From the NCBI GenBank assembly GCA_033852175.1, contig JAWSUY010000042.1, positions 72,524 through 136,523 on the forward strand: a DNA stretch of 64,000 nt. The letters are read 5' to 3'. This stretch comes from Agarilytica sp033852175. Its GTDB lineage: Bacteria; Pseudomonadota; Gammaproteobacteria; Pseudomonadales; Cellvibrionaceae. Below the pieces are notes generated by a model that saw only the letters and a program-made list of their open reading frames with translations, had not been told where the DNA came from and made no database searches. Below, piece by piece: positions 46,001 to 52,731 of this stretch. The first letter of the stretch is position 1, and each line of letters begins with the position of its first letter. Position numbers and translations under genes: made by a program.

Positions 46001-47999
46001 GCGCAATCGTTGGAACCGGTGTAAAAGTTGGTTCTGCAGTTGGCGTTGGCGCAATCGTTGGAACAGGGGTAGAAGTTGGTTCTGCAGTTGGCGTTGGCTC
46101 AATTGTTGGAACCGGGGTAGAAGTTGGTTCTGCAGTTGGCGTTGGCGCAATCGTTGGAACCGGGGTAGAAGTTGGTTCTGCAGTTGGCGTTGGCTCAATT
46201 GTTGGAACCGGGGTCGATGTTGGCACTGGCTGAACAGTAGGAATAGGCGTCACCACCACTGTTGGAACCGGCTCAAGGGTAGGAAAAGGTGTTGGCAGTA
46301 TTGTTGGGCCAGGAGTTTCAATAACGACAGGCGTAATTGGTGGTGGAGGCTCAGTAGGTGTCGGCACAACTGTTGGTGTAGGCAGCCAAGCTGGAGGGGG
46401 CGTAGGAACTACGACGACAGAAGGGTCGTCACAAAAAATCTGCGAACTATCCAGGTTATCTTCAAAATCCGCATTGAAAGGCTCATATGGAAAATCGCCG
46501 TTTGCTTGAGGCTGAGCAATAGCAATATCGGTATACACAGTGTTTGACTTTGTTTTTACGATGGGAAGCATCTTCTTGTTATCTAGCACCCATAAGCCAT
46601 AGCGACTATCAATATCATCGATATTCGAATCATCGCGGCAAAAGGAACTGATATCTCTGTCGTCTATGGTGGTACATTTTGACCAGCTCACCAAAGCTCG
46701 ATCAGAGCCATCACGGTATGTCTCAAGTGCACTGTACCAACCTTTAACTGAAACTTGGTTGGGGTACAAATCCACTTCCCCATCAATCACAGACTGAGGG
46801 GAAAACCCTCCAAATACTTGATCCGCATTTCCCGATTGAGGAGACTGCAACTCAACGGGATTACCACCAAGAAACTGGTTGTACTCATGCTGAAGAATCG
46901 CGACGAGCTTTCCGTTCTCAGCCTGCTTGATTTCACTAATAGCCAAAAATGCTGCGTCTGAGCCACCAACGCTAACAGTGTCATAAAGCTGCTCCATACC
47001 GCCTCCAGCTGGAGTCATACGCAAAATAGTGTAATTATTCGTTGCAACCACAGCTCCAACTGGAGTTTCAATCGCGTACTGGCACATTGCGTCATCAGAC
47101 CAAAGTTCAGGCTTAGATAAACCCGAGGCTTTTTGCTGAGAAAACAAATCATCATAGCCAGCCTCACGAGACATAGGCTTTTGGAAATTGACACCACACT
47201 CCTTCACTAACTCATAGCTACGAGACCAGCGTACAAAAACGATTCGCCCATCATTCATTGTCAAAGGGTGAATATCGTGGTTATTTCCATACGTTAACTG
47301 AAGAATATCACTGCCTTCAAGGCTCATTGAGTGCAACAAAGAAGGTCTTTCGCTAGGGCTTACTTTAAAACAGTTTTCACCATCTTCCTCATCAACAATA
47401 TTGTCTACAGGGCTATTAGGGTTGCCTGCCGCTCGGTCTGAGGAAAATACAACCCCTCCGTTGTCCGTATAAGTGGGATCAGTATCCTCACCAGCATTCG
47501 CAACACCATTATCCTCAATTAAACGACGAATTGATTTTGTCTCAAAATCGTATTCGTAGACATTCCAGGTGTAGTCTGAAGAATGCCCATCAGGACCATG
47601 TGCAGCAAAAAGTAATGTTGAGCCATCTTCAGATGTTTTCAGATTTTTAACATCAAATTGGCTACTACCAAAGTACGCCTTCAACACTTCCGTTGACAAT
47701 GCATCTATGTCGAGACTGGATTGAACGACAAGCTTTGCACCAGGACGAAAATCGTACGGAGAGCCTACATTTAAGGGAGCGTCGCTTTTTTGAGAAAGGG
47801 CTTGTGTGTATTTTTCAATGTTTGCCTGGGACTCAGCGCTAATGCTGCGCTCAACGTATGCAAACGTAGTGTCGTGAGACAAAGCCGCATCTTCATCACT
47901 GCCAGAATCTTCGCCACCAGAACAACCGAATAGCGCCACAGAGGCAAAGGATGCCAAAGCGAAAGTCTTACTTATTTTGGACAATTTAAATATGATCAT
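43068..47999 (-). CDS. Giant surface lipoprotein: propeller-like, PT linker, seven PKD repeats, fibro-slime domain
   Basis: About 1,643 residues. A lipobox (VALFGC, Ser at +2) predicts an outer-membrane lipoprotein. The next 500 or so residues resemble TolB-type propeller blades (GGVVFSSDRAAGN, NDGRIVFVRWSRSYELV). Residues 529-785 are a Pro-Thr-rich linker built on PTSTPVPTIAPTPT units. Seven PKD-type repeats follow to about residue 1428, each opening like APVANAGEDQ and continuing LDGSSSFDPDG and YAW. The C-terminal 215 residues form a fibro-slime domain (FLFGGDDDLWVFINGKLAID, GGVHG, YTFDLFYAERH). ATG 47999 is used; GTG 48005 is possible. Adhesion, matrix or polysaccharide contact is a fair inference; no enzyme domain is seen. 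Confidence 0.85.
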   Translation of the reverse strand: MIIFKLSKISKTFALASFASVALFGCSGGEDSGSDEDAALSHDTTFAYVERSISAESQANIEKYTQALSQKSDAPLNVGSPYDFRPGAKLVVQSSLDIDALSTEVLKAYFGSSQFDVKNLKTSEDGSTLLFAAHGPDGHSSDYTWNVYEYDFETKSIRRLIEDNGVANAGEDTDPTYTDNGGVVFSSDRAAGNPNSPVDNIVDEEDGENCFKVSPSERPSLLHSMSLEGSDILQLTYGNNHDIHPLTMNDGRIVFVRWSRSYELVKECGVNFQKPMSREAGYDDLFSQQKASGLSKPELWSDDAMCQYAIETPVGAVVATNNYTILRMTPAGGGMEQLYDTVSVGGSDAAFLAISEIKQAENGKLVAILQHEYNQFLGGNPVELQSPQSGNADQVFGGFSPQSVIDGEVDLYPNQVSVKGWYSALETYRDGSDRALVSWSKCTTIDDRDISSFCRDDSNIDDIDSRYGLWVLDNKKMLPIVKTKSNTVYTDIAIAQPQANGDFPYEPFNADFEDNLDSSQIFCDDPSVVVVPTPPPAWLPTPTVVPTPTEPPPPITPVVIETPGPTILPTPFPTLEPVPTVVVTPIPTVQPVPTSTPVPTIEPTPTAEPTSTPVPTIAPTPTAEPTSTPVPTIEPTPTAEPTSTPVPTIAPTPTAEPTFTPVPTIAPTPTAEPTSTPVPTIAPTPTVEPTSTPVPTIAPTPTVEPTSTPVPTIAPTPTSTPVPTIAPTPTSTPVPTAEPTMTPDPTPTIEPTATPVPTIEPTPTTTPDPEPTLPPEPINAQPIANAGDNIETFVAHLIRLNGDASIDPDGDVLSYQWSISEADPSDGLTLVLANSVTAILVAESRGDYVVQLVVSDGEVESEPDFVQITIGNSAPVAEAGENVVAVVGETVSLDGSASIDMDLDVLAYSWSVVDGPADGILLGDMHGEVLEVEVLEQGEYQIQLIVNDGWVDSEADFVQISAGNIIPVANAGEDQLANVGDEVLLDGSSSFDPDGAEISYAWSIASASTPDGISLSSIESATPSAIINAQGDYVLQLIVNDGQDDSVADQVQVSVGNVAPVANAGNDQPVHVGSEITLDGSASTDADGDALTYRWSIVEASDEDGIELLSTTDVRPSVRVNSLGTYKIALVVNDGKEDSSADEVLLDVGNIAPIADAGEDQSGFPSEMVSLSGAGSSDIDGDLLTYTWSVLNAPVGSASQIGNSGSVSASFEPDLLGQYTIQLVVNDGFTDSDPDLMTIDSSNVAPVANAGDDRSALLDQLIDLDGSLSSDAEGDALTYNWSIISQPNGGSAALTGETSSTPSFQMSAFGDYVVQLIVNDGFQDSVPDSLIITSENLAPVANAGEDADYEVDDSVVLNGSSSYDPEGMELSYQWSFTSLPDDTNVELEDTSKMSPSFAPDVAGTYVVQLTVDDGEFTDSDTVTIVVKEQTFECDYSDVTTRKFPAVIRDFKDTHPDFEYVIAYEEGIVEQDLGSDGLPVYANPDGTTVTTNGVDAFNQWYRDVEGVNSRIPMEFDMVKTESGLWRYRNFDFFPIDDMGWGNQGRSHNYHFTLESHLVFDYEGHEHFLFGGDDDLWVFINGKLAIDIGGVHGLIFRSIYLPDLAESLGIEPGNRYTFDLFYAERHTVKSTFKFETNINLECGEF
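45700..46240 (-). repeat. Pro-Thr-encoding tandem minisatellite
   Basis: In-frame tandem repeats with a main unit of 48 bases (16 codons, PTSTPVPTIAPTPTAE) and shorter 30-36-base variants, within the lipoprotein linker. Units are nearly identical in DNA, so recent amplification and length variation are likely. The long open frame on the opposite strand here is only a by-product. Confidence 0.85.
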
Positions 48000-48005
48000 A
48001 ATCAC

Positions 48006-48607
48006 TAAACCGCACCACGAATTCTTTTATCAGATACGATCTATTATCTCTAATACAAAAGCATTAGTCTGGTAGCGGTTCTCAAAACGAGGAAGAGGCA
48101 CGAAAGAAAGGTTAAAACTGTGAGGCAGTTACTGCTTATAAGCATCAATAAACTTAGTTTGACGCGTCTATCTCCCTGTAATTAAGAATTAAAAAAAAAT
48201 TGCAGGCTCACTATTGCGTAAAAGAATACACAAGCATGTACATACCGATAGAACCGATTTGACGCCTAATACTTTTATCTGGAAAAATGAACTCAACCAA
48301 AAAAGCATTACAAAAGCATTAGCTTGGCTTCAGGTGAATTAGACAGCGGTATCGAGTATATCGTTTTCTTAAGCGTATAACGTACAGTATTAGGGCATTA
48401 TTTAGATTTGGATTGAATTTAAGCTAATCTACCGAAGTCTAAAACTGAATGTATTAATTGTATTAGAGGAGACAAAATGCACACCAAAAACTGGTGTGCA
48501 TATAGATTTAAAAAGTGCGCGTATGAAAGACAGAAGAATTTTGCACATTAAACCAACTTTAGACCTTCCACAACGTTTCTGCTGACACAGCAAGCTTGAA
48601 ATACTGG
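48006..48607. other. Intergenic region between the envelope operon end and the giant lipoprotein gene
   Basis: About 600 A-T-rich bases with the promoter region of the giant lipoprotein gene and a hairpin at 48478. CAAAAGCATTAG appears at about 48056 and again at about 48312. No gene or riboswitch is evident. Confidence 0.5.
48478..48500 (-). terminator. Hairpin, probable terminator of the Agl-Glt-like operon
   Basis: TGCACACCA and TGGTGTGCA form a 9-bp perfect stem around AAAAC. On the minus strand it is followed by TTTTGTC. It lies 108 bases after the last gene of the operon (48608). Confidence 0.6.
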
Positions 48608-49564
48608 CTAGCCAGGCAGCAAATTAAATTTATAACTTATGCGCTGTGACGAAACCTCCTGAACACCAAAATTCAACTTCTGAATTGTCCGAAGGATTTT
48701 TTTCTCAAGCTCTGGAGAGTTTAACTCACTTGAAACAAGCCTTAACGCTGTTACTTCGCCGCTTGGCTGAATAACCAGCTCAAACACAAACACACCGGCT
48801 AGCCCTGGAGAGATCCGCAACTCGCGCTGATAAAGCATATTCACCCGACTCTTGCCTGCCTCAATAATCCGCCGAATAGATTCAGTTGAACGATACCCCT
48901 TAAGATCGGAATAAAAATTGGAACTGTCAGTTAGCGGAGCACCATCATCAAGAAACCCATCTAAAGTTGCTGACTTATGTGCAGCCAAAGCAACATTTTC
49001 GTGCTTCATCATTGACTCGTCGACAATAATCCCCTCGCTTCTCTGATGAAGCTTATCATCCCCCAAAACCGTACTATCAGCTCGAGTGATTTTACCGCCA
49101 GTACTGGTAGAAACATTTTTTTTCTGTAATTTTGACAGATCTAACGATTGCCTCAAAGAATTAAGCTGGCTCGACAATGCAGCCAAACCTTGCGCCTCTA
49201 CAATAGTTTTCTTTTTTTTCTGTTTCGCAATAGTCTTTGCGTCTTTTGGCTTAGCATCTTTCTTTTGTAAGGGCTGATTTATTTGTTTCGGTTTGCGTTT
49301 TGGCTTAACGGGCGCGGGCTCAGGTGTTGACTCAGGCTCGACAACAATGGGCTCAAGAACAATTTTCATTTTTACAATATCAAGTTCACGCTCTTCATAA
49401 TCTTTTTCAATAATCGGCAACCATGGGATTACCAAAAACAAAAGTATTAGAGGGACAACGAATCTTAAAAGCGTTCGTTTGAACTTTTCTTTCTGGCGTT
49501 CATCTTCCTCCCACGGTAATTGTAGGTCGAGAGCATAAGGTGAGTTAACAGATAAGATCGTCAT
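48608..49564 (-). CDS. TonB-like transducer with AgmX/PglI-type C-terminal domain
   Basis: Protein of about 318 residues with one membrane helix (about 32-50), a Pro/Lys-rich linker (PAPVKPKRKPKQINQP and a KQKKKK run) and a C-terminal TonB/AgmX-type domain (about 228-318; GVFVFELVIQPSGEVTALRL, SSELNSPELEKKILRTIQKL). This layout fits an energy transducer reaching through the periplasm. It has two starts, GTG 49567 and ATG 49564, both overlapping the preceding ExbD-like gene. As last gene of the operon with one TolQ-like and two TolR-like proteins, it is the expected GltG/GltJ-type partner. It lacks zinc-finger, GYF or FHA modules of the myxobacterial versions. Confidence 0.78.
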   Translation of the reverse strand: MTILSVNSPYALDLQLPWEEDERQKEKFKRTLLRFVVPLILLFLVIPWLPIIEKDYEERELDIVKMKIVLEPIVVEPESTPEPAPVKPKRKPKQINQPLQKKDAKPKDAKTIAKQKKKKTIVEAQGLAALSSQLNSLRQSLDLSKLQKKNVSTSTGGKITRADSTVLGDDKLHQRSEGIIVDESMMKHENVALAAHKSATLDGFLDDGAPLTDSSNFYSDLKGYRSTESIRRIIEAGKSRVNMLYQRELRISPGLAGVFVFELVIQPSGEVTALRLVSSELNSPELEKKILRTIQKLNFGVQEVSSQRISYKFNLLPG

Positions 49565-50109
49565 CACCCCTCACCGCCCCCGCTGGAACCAGCATTGGCG
49601 GGAGAGGCTATAAATGGAGAAGAAGAATCTACCACCCTGTTGACGGCAAGAGAAATATTAAAAAATGACTGTTTACGGCAGGTAGCCATGACGCTTTTCA
49701 AAAGAAAGTAAGGCGCCTCTTTGTCTCCCATAACGATCACTGCAAGTCCATTCTTTTCTTGGAAAGGCGTTAATTCACCGAGCTTTTCACGATGCTCTAT
49801 TAACTTTGCCTCTAGAGCAACTATAATGTCTTCCGGACCAGTTATCACATCCGCGACATTTGCTATTTTTTCTTTGCCAACCCAGATTTCTTCGCGATTG
49901 ACCCGAATCATAAGCTCTTCATGAGGCACTTCGCCCTTAGTGGAGTTAGGCAGGTGCACAAACTTCGCGTCGTCAATTTTTTGCGCTTCACCCGAGTTCA
50001 ATAATAGAAAGAAGACTAGAATGGTAAAAATATCCATTAGAGCCACCAAGCTTAACTTAGGTGACCCAGAGACTTTTTTCCTGGGATAGAATATGGTTGA
50101 ACTAATCAT
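49564..50109 (-). CDS. ExbD/TolR-family protein, with intact proton-relay Asp
   Basis: Protein of 181 residues with a single N-terminal membrane helix and a periplasmic domain. The helix SLVALMDIFTILVFFLLLNS carries Asp26, aligned with the essential Asp of ExbD/TolR/MotB. The periplasmic part includes FVHLPNSTKG and GLAVIVMGDKEAPYFLLKSV, typical of the family. It overlaps both neighbours by 4 bases. It should pair with the other ExbD-like protein around the TolQ-like channel. Confidence 0.85.
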   Translation of the reverse strand: MISSTIFYPRKKVSGSPKLSLVALMDIFTILVFFLLLNSGEAQKIDDAKFVHLPNSTKGEVPHEELMIRVNREEIWVGKEKIANVADVITGPEDIIVALEAKLIEHREKLGELTPFQEKNGLAVIVMGDKEAPYFLLKSVMATCRKQSFFNISLAVNRVVDSSSPFIASPANAGSSGGGEG

Positions 50110-50693
50110 TGTAATCGAGTTTTAACCACTGTTCGTGAATCGTCTAAAGAAATTTCTGGGAACAACTCAATTTCAACAACACTGGCCACTACAACGGTAC
50201 GATAAGACTTTAAAGTATCCATAGTGCCAATAATATATTGATAATCAATATCCAATTCAGAGCGAAGTAAAACATCTCGCTTTTCACTGACCTGCAATTT
50301 AATGGCCTGCAAAACATAAGATAACTGTCGATAATCGTAGATTCTTGTCGCTTCTGGTACAGAGGTAAGCTCCCCTTTTTCGTCAGTATCAACTGAGCTC
50401 AGCGTAGCCGAATCCTCAGCTACCTGAAGTAAGGGAATATCTTGAATCAAGGTATTCTCAGGATAAAAGACTCGAAACCCGGTCTCAGAGATTTCCACCT
50501 CCAGCTTTGATTGAGGGTCATCCGTTTGAAACTCACCACCAGTAAGCTCTGGCAACTTCACTTCAAGAACTGTCGTTTGTGTAAATGTCATGCTCAACAA
50601 TAATACTGGCACTAACACGATCATCAAATTCATGAACGAGGTAACATCAATATCAGCGTCACTTTCGACTTTATGCTTATATTTAAAGTTCAT
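50106..50693 (-). CDS. ExbD/TolR-family protein with Asn at the proton-relay position
   Basis: Protein of 195 residues, single N-terminal helix. The segment IDVTSFMNLMIVLVPVLLLS aligns with TolR NIVPLLDVLLVL, so the key Asp is Asn22 here. The following TTVLEVKLPEL matches the family. The periplasmic domain is otherwise normal (LSYVLQAIKLQVSEKRDVLL). With the 181-residue paralogue it forms an asymmetric pair, comparable with AglQ/AglS of Myxococcus. Fourteen bases separate it from the channel gene. Confidence 0.85.
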   Translation of the reverse strand: MNFKYKHKVESDADIDVTSFMNLMIVLVPVLLLSMTFTQTTVLEVKLPELTGGEFQTDDPQSKLEVEISETGFRVFYPENTLIQDIPLLQVAEDSATLSSVDTDEKGELTSVPEATRIYDYRQLSYVLQAIKLQVSEKRDVLLRSELDIDYQYIIGTMDTLKSYRTVVVASVVEIELFPEISLDDSRTVVKTRLQ

Positions 50694-50707
50694 CTGATGA
50701 AAAACTC

Positions 50708-51586
50708 TTAATTAGTCTTTTCCGATGAGTCGTCATCCTCACTAGGCTCGGCTTGCTCGTCACTAACATCGTCAGGATTTTCTTCTGACTCTGGATTAGC
50801 ATCATGCTGAGCAGGCTCGTCTTGAGCCACTTCCAGTTCTGCAGGCTCTACCGCAAGCTCTACTGCAGGCTCTACCACGGGAACAGGCGCTTCAGGTTGA
50901 ACCTGAGCGAAAGTGCTGGCCACGCCAGGTCTTGGCATTCCAGCCTCGATCAGACGGTGAATCGTCATGATATTTAGAAATTTAACCGATGCCATTTCTA
51001 TGCTGGTAACAATTTTACTGGTCTTGCTTTGAAGAACGGCATGTAAAACGAGAAGAGGTATTGCTGAAATCAAACCAAACGCAGTTGTATTCATCGCAAC
51101 AGAAATAGACAGTGATAATAACTCAGACTTTTCAGCAGGATCAGCATTTGCCACAGCCGTAAATGCACCAATCAAACCAATAATAGTTCCAAGCAACCCC
51201 AATAAGGTCGCAATATTCGCCAACACTGCCAAATATCCAGTTCGCGCCTCAATACGAGGCATAGTCTCGAGCATACCTTCACTCATAGAGTTTTCAATAT
51301 CAGCTCGCTGCTTAGAAACCTTCATCATATCGAGGCCACAGCCAATAATACGAGTAACTGGAACACTTACTTCACGCGTGTATAGCTGCATTTTCTCTAA
51401 ATCGGTCGTGCGCAACAATGGCAAAAAATCACCGAATGCTTTTATATTACGATAGCGTTCACGCGTCAGGTAGACCCAGCGCTCTAAAGAAATTGCCAGT
51501 CCAACGGCTAGCACGAACGCAATAGGGTAAATGAAAAAACCGCCGTCCTGAAAAAAACGTGCGATTGTGCTGTATATATCAACCAT
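50708..51586 (-). CDS. MotA/TolQ/ExbB proton-channel protein
   Basis: Inner-membrane channel subunit of 292 residues. A first helix (about 15-35) is followed by a cytoplasmic loop and the conserved pair of helices: YLAVLANIATLLGLLGTIIG and LSISVAMNTTAFGLISAIPL. With the two ExbD-like proteins it should form a proton-driven stator/motor. The C-terminal 75 residues form a long acidic, Glu/Pro/Asp-rich tail not usual for ExbB/TolQ, which may bind a cytoplasmic partner. The gene starts 64 bases after the small exported-protein gene. Confidence 0.88.
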   Translation of the reverse strand: MVDIYSTIARFFQDGGFFIYPIAFVLAVGLAISLERWVYLTRERYRNIKAFGDFLPLLRTTDLEKMQLYTREVSVPVTRIIGCGLDMMKVSKQRADIENSMSEGMLETMPRIEARTGYLAVLANIATLLGLLGTIIGLIGAFTAVANADPAEKSELLSLSISVAMNTTAFGLISAIPLLVLHAVLQSKTSKIVTSIEMASVKFLNIMTIHRLIEAGMPRPGVASTFAQVQPEAPVPVVEPAVELAVEPAELEVAQDEPAQHDANPESEENPDDVSDEQAEPSEDDDSSEKTN

Positions 51587-51650
51587 GACTTTTTCTCTTT
51601 AAATCATTAACTAGAAAATCGTGCTCTCCACATGGAGCCGCTACTCACTA

Positions 51651-51974
51651 TTATTCTTTTCCCAACGTATTTTCCATGTCGAGTTCACCGTAAATTGACA
51701 TAGAGCGCACCATGATATCGCGATCAATCAACTCCAACGTTCGGTCATTTTTTTGCTCTATATTCCAGTGCAACTTGTCCGGCGCTCCGGTCTCTTTCCA
51801 AGGAATAAAATAACTGACTGTCGGCTGCTCTTTGTCACCGATTAGTGTCGACTCCAAATAAAGAGTTGGTTCTTCCGACACATTAACCGTTTTAGCAGTC
51901 TTTCTATTCTCGTCTTCAGCAAAACCGATCGGAGATACTACACAAATCAATATTAAAAATCGCTGAATTTTCAT
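51651..51974 (-). CDS. Small exported hypothetical protein
   Basis: Protein of 107 residues with a clear signal peptide (MKIQRFLILICVVSPIGFA). ATG 51974 lies two bases after the stop of the TPR lipoprotein gene; a longer reading to 52106 overlaps that gene and is not believable. The mature part is about 88 residues, mainly beta strands (TLYLESTLIGDKEQPTVSYF), and ends GELDMENTLGKE. I do not recognise a family. Its place between TPR and channel genes makes it a likely periplasmic component of the same complex. Confidence 0.65.
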   Translation of the reverse strand: MKIQRFLILICVVSPIGFAEDENRKTAKTVNVSEEPTLYLESTLIGDKEQPTVSYFIPWKETGAPDKLHWNIEQKNDRTLELIDRDIMVRSMSIYGELDMENTLGKE

Positions 51975-51975
51975 A

Positions 51976-52731
51976 TTAGTTAGCCGAAATTGAAGGCTCT
52001 GGTCCTTGCCGCTGCTGAGAAAGGCTAGACGCAACCCCTGTTCTCTGCTGAATCTCTTGCAACCAGCGCTCCACAGTCGCATTCTCATCTTCAGCCAAAA
52101 ACACATACGCCTCCATGTGCTTTTGAGCTCGTAACGGTCGATTCAGATAAATATCATACAAAATACCCAAGTTTAAATGAGCCTCAGGAAAATCCTCCCA
52201 AACACGTAAAGCATCTGCATAAGTGTTTTGCGCCATTATAAAGTCTCCCAATAAACGTTGCGTTTTTGCGAGCCGGATATAAGCATTTAAATTCTTCGAG
52301 TTCACTTTAAGGGCTTTTTGATAATGAGTAATAGCCGCTTCCAAATCGTGGTTTTCTGTCGCAATATCGCCTCTCATCACCCAGGGGCCGGAGAGAGAGT
52401 CATCAATTACAACAATGTCAGCGAGCAAACTCTCAACATCATCGTATGCCTTTGCCCGATAAGACCGGCGCGCATCTATAAACTTTGTTACAGCTTCCCT
52501 CTTTATCCGGCCTTCTAGCGCCAAATAGGGATTTTCTTGAGCCTCATAAGGGAGAAAACTCTCCGTCTTCTCATCGTACTCCTGTACTGGCAAATAACCG
52601 CTCGTATCAATCAACTCAGGCGCTATAGCGACACCTAAATCATCCTTGGTACCAACGCCACCACAACCGAATAGTAAAAGTAGCGAAACTGCGGTAAAAA
52701 CTGCTTTTAACATCAACATAGTTTTCATCAC
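51976..52731 (-). CDS. TPR lipoprotein (about 250 residues)
   Basis: Lipoprotein with lipobox LLFGC (Cys23) and three to four TPR units in the second half: LEAAITHYQKALKVNSKNLN, AYIRLAKTQRLLGDF, AQNTYADALRVWEDFPEAHL and NLGILYDIYLNRPLRAQKHM. TPR repeats bind protein partners. It overlaps the 963-residue TPR gene by 4 bases (GTG or ATG start). It resembles in layout the TPR proteins GltE/AglT of the gliding complex, though I cannot assign a one-to-one match. Confidence 0.75.
   Translation of the reverse strand: MMKTMLMLKAVFTAVSLLLLFGCGGVGTKDDLGVAIAPELIDTSGYLPVQEYDEKTESFLPYEAQENPYLALEGRIKREAVTKFIDARRSYRAKAYDDVESLLADIVVIDDSLSGPWVMRGDIATENHDLEAAITHYQKALKVNSKNLNAYIRLAKTQRLLGDFIMAQNTYADALRVWEDFPEAHLNLGILYDIYLNRPLRAQKHMEAYVFLAEDENATVERWLQEIQQRTGVASSLSQQRQGPEPSISAN

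Noticed and set aside
45706..46233. Long plus-strand open frame encoding Val-Gly repeats
   Set aside because: It is the antisense of the Pro-Thr repeat in the large lipoprotein and has no start signal or family of its own.
48006..48300. Possible c-di-GMP riboswitch upstream of the giant lipoprotein
   Set aside because: I looked for the GEMM core and found only a short AACTG/CAGTT hairpin near 48116.
51975..52106. Long form of the 107-residue exported protein
   Set aside because: It overlaps the TPR lipoprotein gene by 130 bases and hides a clear signal peptide that starts at 51974.
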